From NCBI GenBank assembly GCA_022113835.1, contig JAILWY010000007.1, positions 10,455,001-10,519,000 on the forward strand: 64,000 bases of DNA. The letters are read 5' to 3'. The notes under the pieces were generated by a model. It saw only the letters and a program-made list of their open reading frames with translations, ran no database searches and was not told the DNA's origin. The stretch is from Atopsyche davidsoni. Its lineage: Eukaryota; Arthropoda; Insecta; Trichoptera; Hydrobiosidae. A program made the position numbers and the translations under genes. Within the stretch, counting starts at the first letter, position 1. Each line of letters begins with the position of its first letter. Below are positions 39,201-47,960 of this stretch, piece after piece.

Positions 39201-40800
39201 GTATTAAAAAAAGCTTTAAAAAATTTCATGAGAATGAATCACTCGCGTGATATAAATTTTTTTCAAATGAAAACATTTTTTGATAATACCAAATATATTT
39301 TCTGAGAATTAATATATCAAAGCTTACTATCTCATTTTATTTATTTTTTTCTTTATTACATTATTTGAAATAGTTGAATATCAAATTCATCAAACTTGCT
39401 ACCATTTCGTATAAACTGAACATAAAATCACGCGCCGACACTAGCCAATATGTTTTGTGATTCACTTAAGTAAAAAATGCTATAACGACGCTATTGGCTG
39501 GTTACCATTCGGTTATCAGTTGTGTCGCAACGTGTGTAGCTTTAGGCTTACAGCATAATGTATGGAAACTATTTACATAATTCATGTGCTCAATTTTCGT
39601 GTAAAATCATAACAATAACAAAATATAACGCGCCAGCCGATTCCTGAAATATCATATGCTTATTTTGTGGGCCCGGAATGACGCACATCAGGGTGAGTTA
39701 TCAGAACCGTTACAGGAGCAGGGGAGAGCAGGGGGAGGCTCTGGGAACATCCGCATCCGGCCGGAACTACGCGAGGGCCATGTGATGGCTCAAATCAAAA
39801 TGAGGAAATGCCCCGATCATGAACAACCCCAAAAAAAACCCATCATTTATTTATCACAGAACATTATGGATCATTTTGAGCCACCCTTACACCACCCGCA
39901 GTATATTCTATTCTACATTAGTAAATTTCTACAATTAACATTTTAAGTTTCAGTTTGCTCGATATCAAATATAATCTAATGTAATAAATTTTACAACTCT
40001 TCTGAGTTCGAATACATTTTTTTGTTTGCAAAACAAGTCTTTCTAAGAAAATTAAATGTTAACAGGATCATGTGAAGAACTGATAACTGCCAACAGATCC
40101 TTTATATTAAATTAAAGCAGGAAGCGTATGAAACCTGGTTACTTGGCCGACTGTCATTCTAATGTTTGATCAAGTTTTTGAAGTACGCCCTGAGATCCAC
40201 ACAAAAGCGGAAACTCATGGGATATTTTTTTAAATAAAAAAGGATATTGTGGCTTCTAAGAAATTTCCGCTCTGAAGTGAGCTGACGACAGCTGAAAACA
40301 AAGTGACTTTGGAATAAATATCATACCCGGTAATTCAAAATGTAATGGCATTAACATCAAATCAGAAGTTTTTTTATTAACAATAATATTTTTACTATAC
40401 ATGAATATAAATATTTAATCATACATATAAAAAGAGAGAAGGAGAGAAATAGATATATGCGTTTTGGACCATTTTCAGATGTTTTCTTTGGGGATTCCCA
40501 CTAGGAACGGTATTAGAAACGTCGGAATGCGGAAAATTGCGGCGAGTTTTTATTTAAGACACCTCCACTTTTAAAAAACTATGATAAAAAAAAAACATTT
40601 ATAAACACCTGTTTGTCCTTGAACATGAGGATGATGACCATGAGGTTGAGGAAAAAGCCGAAGAAGCCGATCAGGAAGAGGACGAAAGCGGAGGCCGCGT
40701 AGCCCCACGTGGGCATGAGCTCCACGTAGTCCGCGTGCCTCGCGTAGATCGTCACGTGCCCCCCCGCCGAGGCGTTCAGCAGAGCCTCCATCCCCTCCAT
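8394..40800 (-). CDS. c-opsin: Ciliary-type opsin (arthropod c-opsin / pteropsin), 7 coding exons, 602 aa
   Basis: Join of 40800-40609, 36284-36125, 20879-20684, 13352-13220, 12208-12068, 10524-10435 and 9290-8394 (1809 nt, phases 0,1,2,0,0,0, no internal stop). The product is a seven-helix retinal-binding GPCR of the photoreceptor or brain cell membrane. Seen: N9-A-S glycosylation site; N52 in TM1; D80 in TM2; C107/C184 disulfide pair; E131-R132-Y133 at the end of TM3; W257 in TM6; K288 (motif AKSS) as the Schiff-base lysine; D294-P-V-I-Y298; helix 8 starting at QFR. The residue aligned with bovine E113 is Y110, and the one aligned with E181 is E178, so the counterion is probably the ancestral E181 type. 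Introns split G118 (phase 1) and follow K227 and Q304 (phase 0), matching bovine rhodopsin introns at G121, E232 and Q312; this is strong evidence for the ciliary class. The tail (305-602) is far longer than that of typical opsins. Signalling partner (Gi/Go in other c-opsins) is inferred only. Confidence 0.95.
9291..12067 (-). other. Opsin introns 6-7 (around exon 6)
   Basis: AT-rich sequence on both sides of exon 6 (10435-10524). I see no repeats, ORFs or RNA genes beyond the splice signals. Confidence 0.6.
10435..10524 (-). CDS. c-opsin: Opsin coding exon 6: TM7 with the retinal lysine (residues 275-304)
   Basis: Thirty codons between the acceptor GGTTTAG and the donor GTACAA. It contains V-A-K288-S-S, the retinal Schiff-base lysine, and D294-P-V-I-Y298, a variant of NPxxY with Asp for Asn. 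The exon ends M-N-T-Q304; the NTQ tripeptide stands where ciliary opsins usually have NKQ and rhabdomeric opsins have HPK. The exon border after this Gln is the same as in vertebrate rhodopsin. Confidence 0.95.
12068..12208 (-). CDS. c-opsin: Opsin coding exon 5: third cytoplasmic loop and TM6 (residues 228-274)
   Basis: Acceptor GGTTATCAG, then AAT ACA CTG CGG (NTLRMGRVTRAESRVTMMV). TM6 contains W257-S-P-Y, the counterpart of the toggle-switch tryptophan (CWxPY in most opsins, here AWSPY). It ends at HDM before the donor GTAACT, phase 0. Confidence 0.94.
12250..12803 (-). mobile_element. Tc1/mariner (IS630)-superfamily deletion derivative, copy 1
   Basis: Ends CAGGGTGTCC and GGACACCCTG form short terminal inverted repeats, with TA before and AA (probably mutated TA) after. 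The minus strand reads a transposase C-terminal remnant, about 12756-12493, with the landmark WPPRSPN, then LDYFVW and RVYENNPTNLTEL, characteristic of the last catalytic region of these transposases. No full transposase fits in 554 bp. It lies in opsin intron between coding exons 4 and 5. Confidence 0.8.
12944..13020. ncRNA. Pre-miRNA-like hairpin (candidate only)
   Basis: Arms 12944-12967 and 12997-13020 pair over 24 positions with two mismatches and one G.U, around a loop of about 29 nt. Size and shape fit a microRNA precursor, but a small decayed foldback element is equally possible. An alternative pairing uses GAACGTGAC and GTCACGTTC. It lies in an opsin intron. I do not recognise a known miRNA seed. 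Confidence 0.2.
13220..13352 (-). CDS. c-opsin: Opsin coding exon 4: second extracellular loop and TM5 (residues 183-227)
   Basis: Acceptor TTGTTCCAG, then T TGC TCT ATC AAC TGG gives S-C184-S-I-N-W, the usual opsin loop motif with the disulfide cysteine. TM5 follows (NALTYIVFLFVTGLILPMFI). The exon ends at MKK before GTAACC in phase 0, aligned with the end of exon 3 of vertebrate rhodopsin (bovine E232). Confidence 0.94.
13353..17600 (-). other. Opsin intron 4, proximal part
   Basis: Mostly AT-rich. A GC-richer patch at about 15440-15750 has no recognisable coding content. The foldback A and Tigger-like MITE lie beyond this stretch; 18660-20680 also shows nothing identifiable. Confidence 0.5.
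17654..17840. repeat. Foldback element, hammerhead-like family A: perfect 89-bp inverted repeat
   Basis: Arms 17654-17742 and 17752-17840 are exact reverse complements over all 89 bases, with a 9-nt loop. Each arm holds a hammerhead-like 3' half: stem II GCCAAC/GUUGGC, then GAAA, the self-complementary CCGG, and UC. The upstream core reads UUGAUAA where the consensus is CUGANGA, so it is probably inactive. Homologous sequence continues left of the palindrome (GTACTTGGTGGAATTCC, from about 17605), so the element is longer than the palindrome. It lies in opsin intron 4 (coding exons 3-4). Confidence 0.85.
18240..18656. mobile_element. pogo/Tigger-like MITE, 417 bp
   Basis: Terminal inverted repeats CAGTAATACCCCGCTTTACG and its complement CGTAAATCGGGGTATTACTG, flanked by TA on both sides. 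The interior repeats the GCGTTA/TTCGCG theme typical of Tigger ends and holds no transposase. It sits in opsin intron 4. Confidence 0.85.
20684..20879 (-). CDS. c-opsin: Opsin coding exon 3: TM3-TM4 with ERY motif (residues 118-183)
   Basis: Acceptor GTCTTGCAG, then GTATCACG completing Gly118. Translation reads ITSITTLTVLSFERYLMVSR, giving the E131-R132-Y133 G-protein coupling motif. TM4 follows (about 149-168), then PPLFGWGGYVNE with E178 at the bovine E181 position. The exon ends in AG before GTAAAC (phase 2), completed by T in the next exon to give S183. A second GTAAGC-type site 20 bp further (20663) is not used by this reading. Confidence 0.94.
20987..21004. repeat. Short interstitial telomere-type repeat (CCTAA)n, second site
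   Basis: CCTAACCTAACCTAACCC, about 108 bp upstream (minus-strand sense) of opsin exon 3, in the intron. Confidence 0.6.
21186..22091 (+). repeat. Dispersed repeat D, copy 1 (interrupted by a foldback insertion)
   Basis: Matches 42551-43203 in reverse orientation across most of its length. Shared landmarks: GATGTAGGTT with CCTACACAAGTCACG at one end, CGTTCAATCCACAAAATAGA in the body, AGGACTGGGTAGTTAGTTA near the other end. The match is interrupted at 21695-21921 by a foldback insertion. No coding potential is seen. The first end resembles a tRNA T-arm (see copy 2). Confidence 0.75.
21695..21880. repeat. Foldback insertion, hammerhead-like family C: perfect 89-bp inverted repeat with 12-bp target duplication
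   Basis: Arms 21695-21783 and 21792-21880 are exact reverse complements over 89 bases with an 8-nt loop. CTGTTTATTATT occurs just before (21683-21694) and again at 21922-21933, where copy 2 of repeat D has a single related site, so this is an insertion with a 12-bp target duplication. About 41 bp of extra sequence lies between the palindrome and the second duplicate. Each arm reads UUGAAGA, stem II GCCG-UGUU-CGGC, GAAA, self-complementary GAGCTC, UC: a hammerhead-like core with U in place of C3. Confidence 0.85.
22092..28129 (-). other. Opsin intron 3, middle part
   Basis: AT-rich with scattered chance ORFs below 85 codons. No element recognised. The same holds for 28571-34509 and 35172-36124. 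Confidence 0.5.
28130..28570. repeat. Degenerate AGCTTTC-rich tandem repeat with an A24 run
   Basis: AAAATGAAAGCT-type words recur at about 28361, 28435 and 28515 (spacing 74-80 bp), each followed by a purine-rich GGAAAAAAAGAGCTTTC-like part. A run of 24 A lies at 28236-28259. No ORF. The origin is unknown; it may be a decayed satellite or the tail of a retroposed element. Confidence 0.45.
34510..34890 (+). pseudogene. Non-LTR retrotransposon (Jockey-like LINE) reverse transcriptase fragment
   Basis: Two stretches in different frames. First ALAAICKASLDLFYFPEAWR (34529-34600). After a small deletion, DYRPISLISNLGKLFERILL, then LPDEQHRFRP and THQLLRVVEYI, and FLDVAKAFDKVWH (motif A with the first catalytic Asp). 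These are hallmark blocks of arthropod Jockey-type reverse transcriptases. Both ends and residues before motif A are missing. The sequence is GC-rich compared with its surroundings. It is inserted antisense in opsin intron 3. Confidence 0.85.
35001..35046 (-). ncRNA. Hammerhead ribozyme, type I minimal, intact core
   Basis: Read on the minus strand: stem I TGCAT (35046-35042); core CTGATGA (35041-35035); T; stem II GACC (35033-35030), loop TAGTCTATTT, GGTC (35019-35016); GAAA (35015-35012); stem III CTAG (35011-35008); TC (35007-35006); stem I return ATGTA (35005-35001). All conserved bases (CUGANGA, GAA, A15.1-U16.1, H17) are present, and stem I pairs fully with one G.U. Predicted cleavage is between 35006 and 35005. 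Stem III is a 4-nt palindrome without a loop, so it should be more stable in a dimer. It is transcribed in the sense direction of the opsin intron. Confidence 0.7.
35066..35110 (+). ncRNA. Hammerhead-like motif, plus strand arm, one core base changed
   Basis: Same layout as the minus-strand motif in the partner arm: CTGATGC, stem II GACC/GGTC, GAAA, CTAG, TC, ATGCA. The A9 position is C, and stem I has one mismatch (TACAT with ATGCA), so cleavage is likely to be impaired. Confidence 0.5.
36125..36284 (-). CDS. c-opsin: Opsin coding exon 2: TM2 to start of TM3 (residues 65-118)
   Basis: The acceptor TTGTTGCAG precedes TTG TGG ACT (LWTPLNLILFNLVCSDF); the exon ends in CTA G before GTAAGT, splitting Gly118 in phase 1. 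TM2 holds D80 (bovine D83). C107 is the TM3 partner of the conserved disulfide, and Y110 occupies the bovine E113 position. The phase-1 intron in this glycine is at the same place as intron 1 of vertebrate rhodopsin. Confidence 0.94.
36285..40608 (-). other. Opsin intron 2
   Basis: 4.3 kb of AT-rich sequence between coding exons 1 and 2. A GC-richer patch at 39655-39800 has an open plus-strand frame of 96 codons without recognisable similarity. Confidence 0.5.
40609..40800 (-). CDS. c-opsin: Opsin coding exon 1: N-terminus and TM1 (residues 1-64)
   Basis: Starts at ATG 40800-40798 (residues MEGMEALL); a second in-frame ATG lies at 40791-40789. An in-frame TGA at 40857-40855 excludes a more distal start, so the GTG at 40854 is not used. 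The extracellular N-terminus carries the sequon N9-A-S. TM1 runs about residues 33-57 (GYAASAFVLFLIGFF then GFFLNLMVIILMF). It ends at KDKQ followed by the donor GTGTTT (40608-40607). The exon is GC-rich against an AT-rich flank. A G-rich stretch just upstream of the start codes for GLxGLxxL-type repeats if read through, but lies before the ATG. Confidence 0.93.
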
Positions 40801-40979
40801 CCCTTCCAGCCTCTCCAGCCCCTTCAGCCCTGCCAGCCCCTTCGTCCCCGGCACTCACTCGCGACACGCGTGCCCAGTCTCAGACACTACACGCGCCATC
40901 ACGGCCACTTCACTACACCTGCACAACACGTGCCACCCCACCTGATGATCTCTGCAGTTGTATCCAGAAACAGAGACAC
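40801..40979 (-). other. Opsin 5' UTR portion of the first coding exon
   Basis: On the minus strand a long pyrimidine tract ending TTTTTTTTATTTTCAG places an acceptor at 40981-40980, so this exon would begin at 40979 and carry 179 nt of leader. It contains a 14-codon upstream ORF (ATG 40899-40897, TGA 40857-40855) in the same frame as the opsin start. The acceptor implies at least one upstream non-coding exon. Confidence 0.7.
40855..40899 (-). CDS. Upstream ORF in the opsin leader (14 codons plus stop)
   Basis: ATG GCG CGT GTA GTG ... CGC GAG TGA, in frame with and ending 54 nt before the opsin ATG. The sequence before its ATG (GCCGTG) is a moderate start context. It might lower opsin translation; nothing shows that the peptide itself has a function. 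Confidence 0.35.
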   Translation of the reverse strand: MARVVSETGHACRE

Positions 40980-42261
40980 CTGAAAATAAAAAAAACATTG
41001 AAAATGAGATAACTATCTAGGAATCAACCCCTGAGAATCAATGGCTCATACTTGACCTCGATACAAATAGCACAGCGCGAGAGTGACAGCTCTCTCTCCT
41101 ATAACATCACACACAAGAACACAACATACTCGTAGATCACATTGCAAATTTACAGGGAATACTATCGAATAAGTTTATATCAATGATCCGTTTATACAAA
41201 GCCTGCTACAACTTCCAAATGAAATAGGAAATGAGTTTAAGTTTTAGTTAAATATAATAGATACCAGAACTAATAGAAGTCCCTTCACGAGGACGATGTC
41301 AGTTTTGATCTTTAAAACCGAAATCCTTATAACTATCTTCAGCTATATATTAATTATAAGAATTTATTTTTTTATTTTCCATATATGTAGATAAACGTGC
41401 CCAGATCCTACGTTAGAACATGTTTCAGTCGATTGCAAACAATTCAAACATCCCTCTGGTGCGGTTTTACCCCTAAAAAGGTTCACCGTTTCCTATATAT
41501 CATTTGTCAACTCCGCGGTATAATAGGGTCAAAGATTGGCTCATTTTATCTTAAATAAATTACCAAAATCTTTCAGAGGTTTTCAATTAGAGACCAATTT
41601 GTACTACAATCAATTGTCAAATTCAGAATCTCGAGTCTTAAAACAAAGCCTGGGATTCGAAGTTTATTTTTAGATCTGACTCCGTTGAAGCCTTCAAATG
41701 AATTTTTCAGTTCTCGAAGATGCTTTAATGTCGTTGAAAGAGAAATTAAGGAAGGTCTTGGTAAATTTTATTGCATTATAGTCCAAAAATTGATTACTAA
41801 TTCTCTCTCGTTATAAGTTTAAAAGTTGGGTTACGCCATCTGCCATATTCCGCTGAAATTTCATTAAAATATTTAAATAGTGTAAAAATTGTGAGAAAAA
41901 ATATTTTTTTAAATTCTAAGCGGTGTATTTTCTACGAAATAAAAGTCAGTAAAAGTTTAAAATATATTTTATTCTAGAAACCGTCTACGATAAAATAATC
42001 TGAAGGAATGGAAAGCAATTAATGGAAGGGATAAATAAGCAAGCGGCTCGGAGTAATTAGGACTTGTTACGTCTCAAGCATTATTCATTTTCTTAGTCAC
42101 GTTGAGCAAAAAAAGCTCCAGAGATATGGGTTAAAAGATAATATTTTTTTAGTATGCAGATTTACTGTGAATGAATAATTTATTTTTATAGTTCAAAAAA
42201 ATATTTTAAGTATGTGTGTTGAAACCAGATAAATTCAGTTATCACTGGAAACAATATAAAA

Positions 42262-42480
42262 AAATTATTATAATTATAAAAAGTAACTTTGTATTTTTGT
42301 CTTCACTTTTGAGTTTATTGAAATTATTTGCATAACTTGTTCAAATGCATGACCAGTTTAGTCATGCATTTGATGATGACCCGGTCATTGGGTCAAAACT
42401 AGTTTTGCAAATAATTTCAATAAACTCAAAAGTGAAGACAAAAATATAAAGTTACTTTTTATAATTATGATTATAATTAT
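42262..42480. repeat. Foldback element, hammerhead-like family B: decayed copy
   Basis: Outer arms (about 42264-42333 and 42403-42478) share AACTTTGTATTTTTGTCTTC and GAGTTTATTGAAATTATTTG with their complements. The right inner part reads TTGATGATGACC ... GGTCAAAACTAGTT, that is, the family B hammerhead with C3 to T, G12 to A and the cleavage-site C to T, hence inactive. It lies in opsin intron 1. Confidence 0.75.
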
Positions 42481-42550
42481 AATAATGCATCATCACCATT
42501 CAAATGCCTTGTCCCTCAACAAGATATAAAATAATGTTTATTTCGACGGT

Positions 42551-43203
42551 TATTTTTAATTCCAACTATAAAAAAAAGATTCGTACAATTTTCTCGAAGT
42601 AACAAGACTCTTCCTTAAGCACGCTAACTAATTGGTCAGAAAAAACCTAGAAAATCCAATGTAACTAACTACCCAGTCCTAAAGGAATAATCAACAGCCA
42701 ATCCTCAATGCAGAGAATACTATAGCTTTATATTCATCAAAATACCAGTTCTGATATTATTTTCTAAATAACACAATGAAAATTAAGTAAATTATTAAAT
42801 AAAATAATATTTTTAAAAAAAATTCAATAAATTCTCGCATGATACAATGAACAAAAGATCGGATTTTAATCAAGACGAATTTAATTAAACCACATTTTTT
42901 GTATCCAAATAAACCACAAGATTGTGATACAAAAAAAATTACGACTTCTCTAGTGGAATTGAATTTCTCGTAGTGATTTTTCCGACAGATAACATACAAT
43001 TTTTTTTCAGTTAAAATTAAATATATGTCTATTTTTGTGGATTGAACGTCAATCAAGTGCGTTTTAATTACCTTTACAGGCTCATATTACTTACTAATAC
43101 GATTAGGCACATTTTTTCACGCATTGAAAATGATTCAAAGAAACTCTCAGAAAAATATCATCGTGACTTGTGAAGGATTTGAACCTGCTTGGAGCTTGGA
43201 GAT
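42551..43203 (-). repeat. Dispersed repeat D, copy 2
   Basis: Reverse-orientation homologue of 21186-22091, without the family C insertion. The junction region reads GCTGTTGATTATTCC as one continuous site, which identifies the empty target. Confidence 0.75.
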
Positions 43204-43298
43204 GTAGGTTCAAATCCTACACAAGTCACGGTGATATTTTTCTGATAGTTTCTTTGAATCATTTTCAATATGTGAAAATATATGACTTATCATATTAG
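43094..43298. repeat. Foldback end of repeat D with tRNA T-arm-like stem
   Basis: Arms 43094-43188 and 43204-43298 are largely complementary around a 15-nt loop. The right arm reads GTAGGTTCAAATCCTAC, a 5-bp stem with the 7-nt loop TTCAAAT that also matches a pol III B box (GGTTCRANNCC), followed by ACAAGTCACG, which pairs over 10 bases with CGTGACTTGT in the left arm. A complete tRNA or an A box is not seen, so this is only the 3' part of a tRNA-like fold, or chance. Confidence 0.6.
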
Positions 43299-46200
43299 TG
43301 AAATTAAATAAATAATATTTTTAAAAAAACTTGAAACCTCGTATAAAACACCCTGCATTATACTCGAAGGGCATCCATCTGAGGTTAATACAGTTATGAG
43401 ATCAATTAACCGCTGCTCCAGTGTTGCCAGTGTGGTTATGCTGCGGAGGAAACCGCGAATGGCGGAAAAATAATGCTCGGCGGAAATAAGTTACGTGTTA
43501 GCTCAGCGGATAATGTTATAATCCCCACAAAGTTATGGGGAATCCCCGGGGAGACTATACGTCTTCATTACTCCATTTAACTATTCACAGTATATTGTTA
43601 TTTATCTTTTCAAATATTAGCTTTTTTATTTATATTTTGACTGACATATTTTTTATGGGAAAAACTGGGATATAAAGCTCGTAAGTGGCAAGGCTTTGTT
43701 TTGCTGATAAGCTCTACTTGGGGAAATAATATTGAGTTTACGTTATAGGGGATGGAGTGATACGTAAAGGTAAAATATTATAAATAAAAACTACGTTCAA
43801 GACGCTTTTTTTATAGAAAATGTGTTTTTCTTCTATATTTATTTCATTTCTAACAATTTATTTTAGAATCAACTTACAATGTATTTAACCCTCAGGGTAA
43901 ACGTTTTATAATAATTCAATAAAAAAACAATATATTTGGATATGATAATGTCTGTAAACATGTTCCAAAAAATATAAAAGATAATATTTTATATGATAAA
44001 ATTAATTTTTAAAAAAATCATTATTATATTAGTGCAAATTGACAAATGCACATTGTGTCTACGTATAATTCGTGATTTTTCTAATAGTTATTATTTAAAT
44101 CAATAAATTTGATCTGGTGTGAGCGTTAACTCTACTCTACTCGTTTTATAGCCAATGTTTAAATTTACATTTTCCATCAGGGTGGTAAAGTGATACAAAT
44201 GGAGAATTTTTCATCGGCACCGGAGACACAGGAGACATTTAAATTGAAACAATCCAATCGTAAATTCTATAGCCACAAAGTGGACGAAGCTGCAAGAGAA
44301 AATACAATTTCCTACAAGCTTTATTCTCACAAGCAATATTCGTGTACGTCTCCTGCACTGACATGTTGTGTATAAAAAAAAATAATCTGCATCAAAGGGT
44401 TGCTATTTAAAATTTATAACTTTTATAAAGCTTGAAAAGCTAAAAGAATATATTGCTCTATCCAGATTCACACAAAGGTCCAAATGGTCTACAAGCTACA
44501 AAGTACAGTTATGTTACATCTCTTTATATACGAGTATATAATATATATTAAAATAATTACGTATGAATATTGTCTTTATTCTGTAAATAACTGTAAATAA
44601 CTTCATGTTATGCTAAATTAGGCGTTTTGCTAAGAACAAACTGAACCGACAACATAAAAAAAACTAACTTGTTATAATAATTTATTCAGTTTGTTGTGAA
44701 AGTTGGCTGAGGAGAGGCGGTTTATTGTGCATCGTATTATTTTCAGTTTTTTTGCACCTGTTTTGAAAAACTTCTTAGTTTCTTTAGAACTTATTCTGAA
44801 TATTTGCTACACAATTATTAAACTTTATTATTCCTGCTTTACAAAATTGCTTGTGAAAAAATATTCCCCTGCGAAAATTATGGTTGGCGTGTTGGCGCAT
44901 TAGTTAGATAATGAACTTTGAAGTTCTCGTCTGCAAATATAATTTCTAATTCTTGCGAATTGATTTGCTTACTATTGCTGATTTATAAATTTAATTTAAA
45001 AAATAGGGACCACGGATATATTTTTCAACACAAACCCTCGACCTACTTTGGGCTGTGATACCAACGATGGTGATTAACAAAAAAGAACAATTCTCCAAGC
45101 GCCCAACAAATAAACCTATTATGTACATCCTTCAACAACTGCGTAGTTCTGAAGATACCTGTTCCTGGAATTGAGTTATTAATGTTCAGTATTTATTCTG
45201 AAGGATATTTCATTATAAGTTTCTCCTTTGTATCGTTTTCTCGAAGTAAGGTGTCCAACAATCGGCCTTTCTTTTGTCTAATCTTCTTCAATGCGGACTT
45301 CCATTTGTTTTAGCCAAATGCAAACTGTCTGCAACGAATGTTCAAATCATCGGATGCGGATTTACAATTTACTATTTTATCAAGTCTCTACTACTTAACG
45401 AAGTATCCGCGGAACTGGTTTAATTTAAAATACTATATATTTTAACACTGGATGGATATTGCACGCAAGGGACTCCGAAATCATATAATAGAATTTACTG
45501 TTTGATAAAGTCATTACTACTTTAAAAGCTTTTTTTTAGAATACTTCATATTAGAGCAATAAAAACGAATAGCCAAATTTCTCAGAGGTTCTGAATATTT
45601 TTGTTTTTGGGCCAAAAAAGGTGATGTGAATATAATGTTGACGTAGGCTTTCCACCCCTCGTGAACTCAGTTTCCTTTTCTACAGTATATATTCTATTCA
45701 ACTCTCTGTGTACAAGGTTAGAACAATTCTATATGTTTGCACACATGAGTAGATTATCTCAATAATCGCAGGATTTCCCTAGCATACCCGCAAAGTAACC
45801 CGAGTGGATCGCCTCGATCCCACGAACATTTCCCCAACAACCACCAACCCTAGCCAATCCTTCATATCCATTAGCCAGGGGTAAACAGTCTGAAGATCAC
45901 GTTTAACTAGGTAAAAACTCTTGAATCCACCCTTCATTAGAAAAAGTAATATTTTTATTGATGAAAGATTATATAATTAAATTATGTATAATATTTTTCG
46001 AAAAATTCTTTTTTTTTAAGAACTTCATTTAATTGACTTACATTGCATAGTCTAAATCTTTTGCTAAACAAGGTTTATGGTTTCATATTGTCTAGCTTAA
46101 ATACTTTTTTTAAATATTTTTCTTCGGAATTTTGTACCTTTAATATTGTTTGCAACAAAAAATCTACTAGATAAATAAATTGTTATATAAATGGAAAACT

Positions 46201-47960
46201 AAGCTTATTTATTTATCATTAAAAAAAAGTATTGAAAAAGCATTTAAATAACGTCTTTAAAAGTAAACCTACTTTGAATTCAAATATACTATTTTTTGAA
46301 AGTCAATCTTAAAAAAAATCTCTGTTCTGTTAAAAATTCTAGCAAAATTAAAACCTCGGTATTACAGAAAACAAAATAAACAGACGGAAGAAAAATTTTC
46401 ATGGAAAACAGACGTGAAGCAAATAACCAAATACTAACAAAATGTATTCTAAAGGCTTAAGCTATGGAAGACAAAAAATTTCTTACCTTCTTCGTTATAA
46501 AATGACACATAAATTATATATAAATAATATATATAAGCCGTTCAAGTGTATATATAAAGAGTTTTAAATATCATTTCTCGAACGAATTTTCTGCTTGTAA
46601 GTCCTATACTTCTGCTTTTCTATTCCTTTTTCTCTTTATAATTTTCTTTTCTTTTCAGTGAATCTCACCAATAATTATTTTTTGTAAATTTAGTACATGT
46701 TCTCGATCTTATTTATCGGGAAAAATTTATATGAAAAAAAGGTGGGTACCTGATGATAATGCTCTTAATAGAAAAGCTGTATTTTTATCATTGTTGATAA
46801 AAGATTTAAACAGAAAAAATATATGTGGGAAGTTATTAAGAATCAATTCGCTATAATGAAATATTGCTGTAAAAGGACACTGCCTTATCCAAACAGGCTT
46901 AAAAAAATGTCTTTTTAATAAATAAATTAGTAACTCAATGAGACTTCTACAGCTGAGGACACCAAAAATTGCTTAAAATTTTAGAAAAAAAAATACTCTC
47001 TTTACTTTAAAGTCAAAAAAAATCGGAAGCTGTTTGGTTTATTTCTAAGAATCGTAGAGCTTCCACGGTGTCTCAGAATATCATACGGTTGTGAGAATCG
47101 ATACAGAGTCCGTTCTATTATTAACGTTAGAAGCAATACTGACAAAACACAGGATCAGAAAAACGTATAAGATGCCTTGAACTTCCTACAGATTTGGGCG
47201 AGGCATTAGAATATTCCCAGAGATCGCAGAGTAGGGGTATATCTAATTTGAGATAACCCATTAGGGTGGTACATAACTACACGACACGACATGTACACTT
47301 AGAAATGTAGACATGTAGAAATTATGTTTATTTATATAAAAGTAACTTTTAAAATATATTTAAAGGGAGCTGTTATAAAAATGGAAACATGGATTTTAAT
47401 AAATGCGGGTCATATCTACCACGAGAAACTGAGTAAGGAATTTATATCCCATCAAATAATGGTAATGGGAGGAATCTTGTCTCTATCCATTGGGCTTATT
47501 CTAAACACTTTTAGACTGATGGAATTCAGTGTTCAGGATTAGTCGGTTTGTATATACAGCGTGGGTCTCTGCAGCGAAAGGTTGAGTTTAATTGAAAAAT
47601 TATTTTAACAGAATACTTAACTATTCATTCAATATTTTTTATCGTGCATACTAAAGTTAAACCTAAATAAATTGAATGATTTAAAAAGCTAGCAACTTAT
47701 GTAAAATTGTGTACTTGAGAAAAATCTTTTATGTAATCAATTACACACCCTTCAACTAATTATATTATACAACGTATTTTTGTGGTGATATTCGATATCG
47801 GAATGAAAGGCGATCGCTTCTCCAGGCGGCACTTGAGTTCTTTTTAAATTATTTTTAATCATGAGTTACAATTTGTTGGGTTAAAGCTTTTAACAGTTTT
47901 AAAAAATAATCCAGTTTGCATTTCTTGTATTTTTTGTTTGGTCCGTAAGCTTGCCTTTGC

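Noticed and set aside
40571..40983. Open frames of 82-98 codons over the first opsin exon in other frames and on the other strand
   Set aside because: They are GC-driven shadows of opsin exon 1; the frame encoding TM1 is the real one, and the GTG at 40854 is preceded immediately by an in-frame stop.
43150..43235. Complete tRNA gene
   Set aside because: Only a T-arm and an acceptor-like segment are present; no D-arm, anticodon arm or A box was found.
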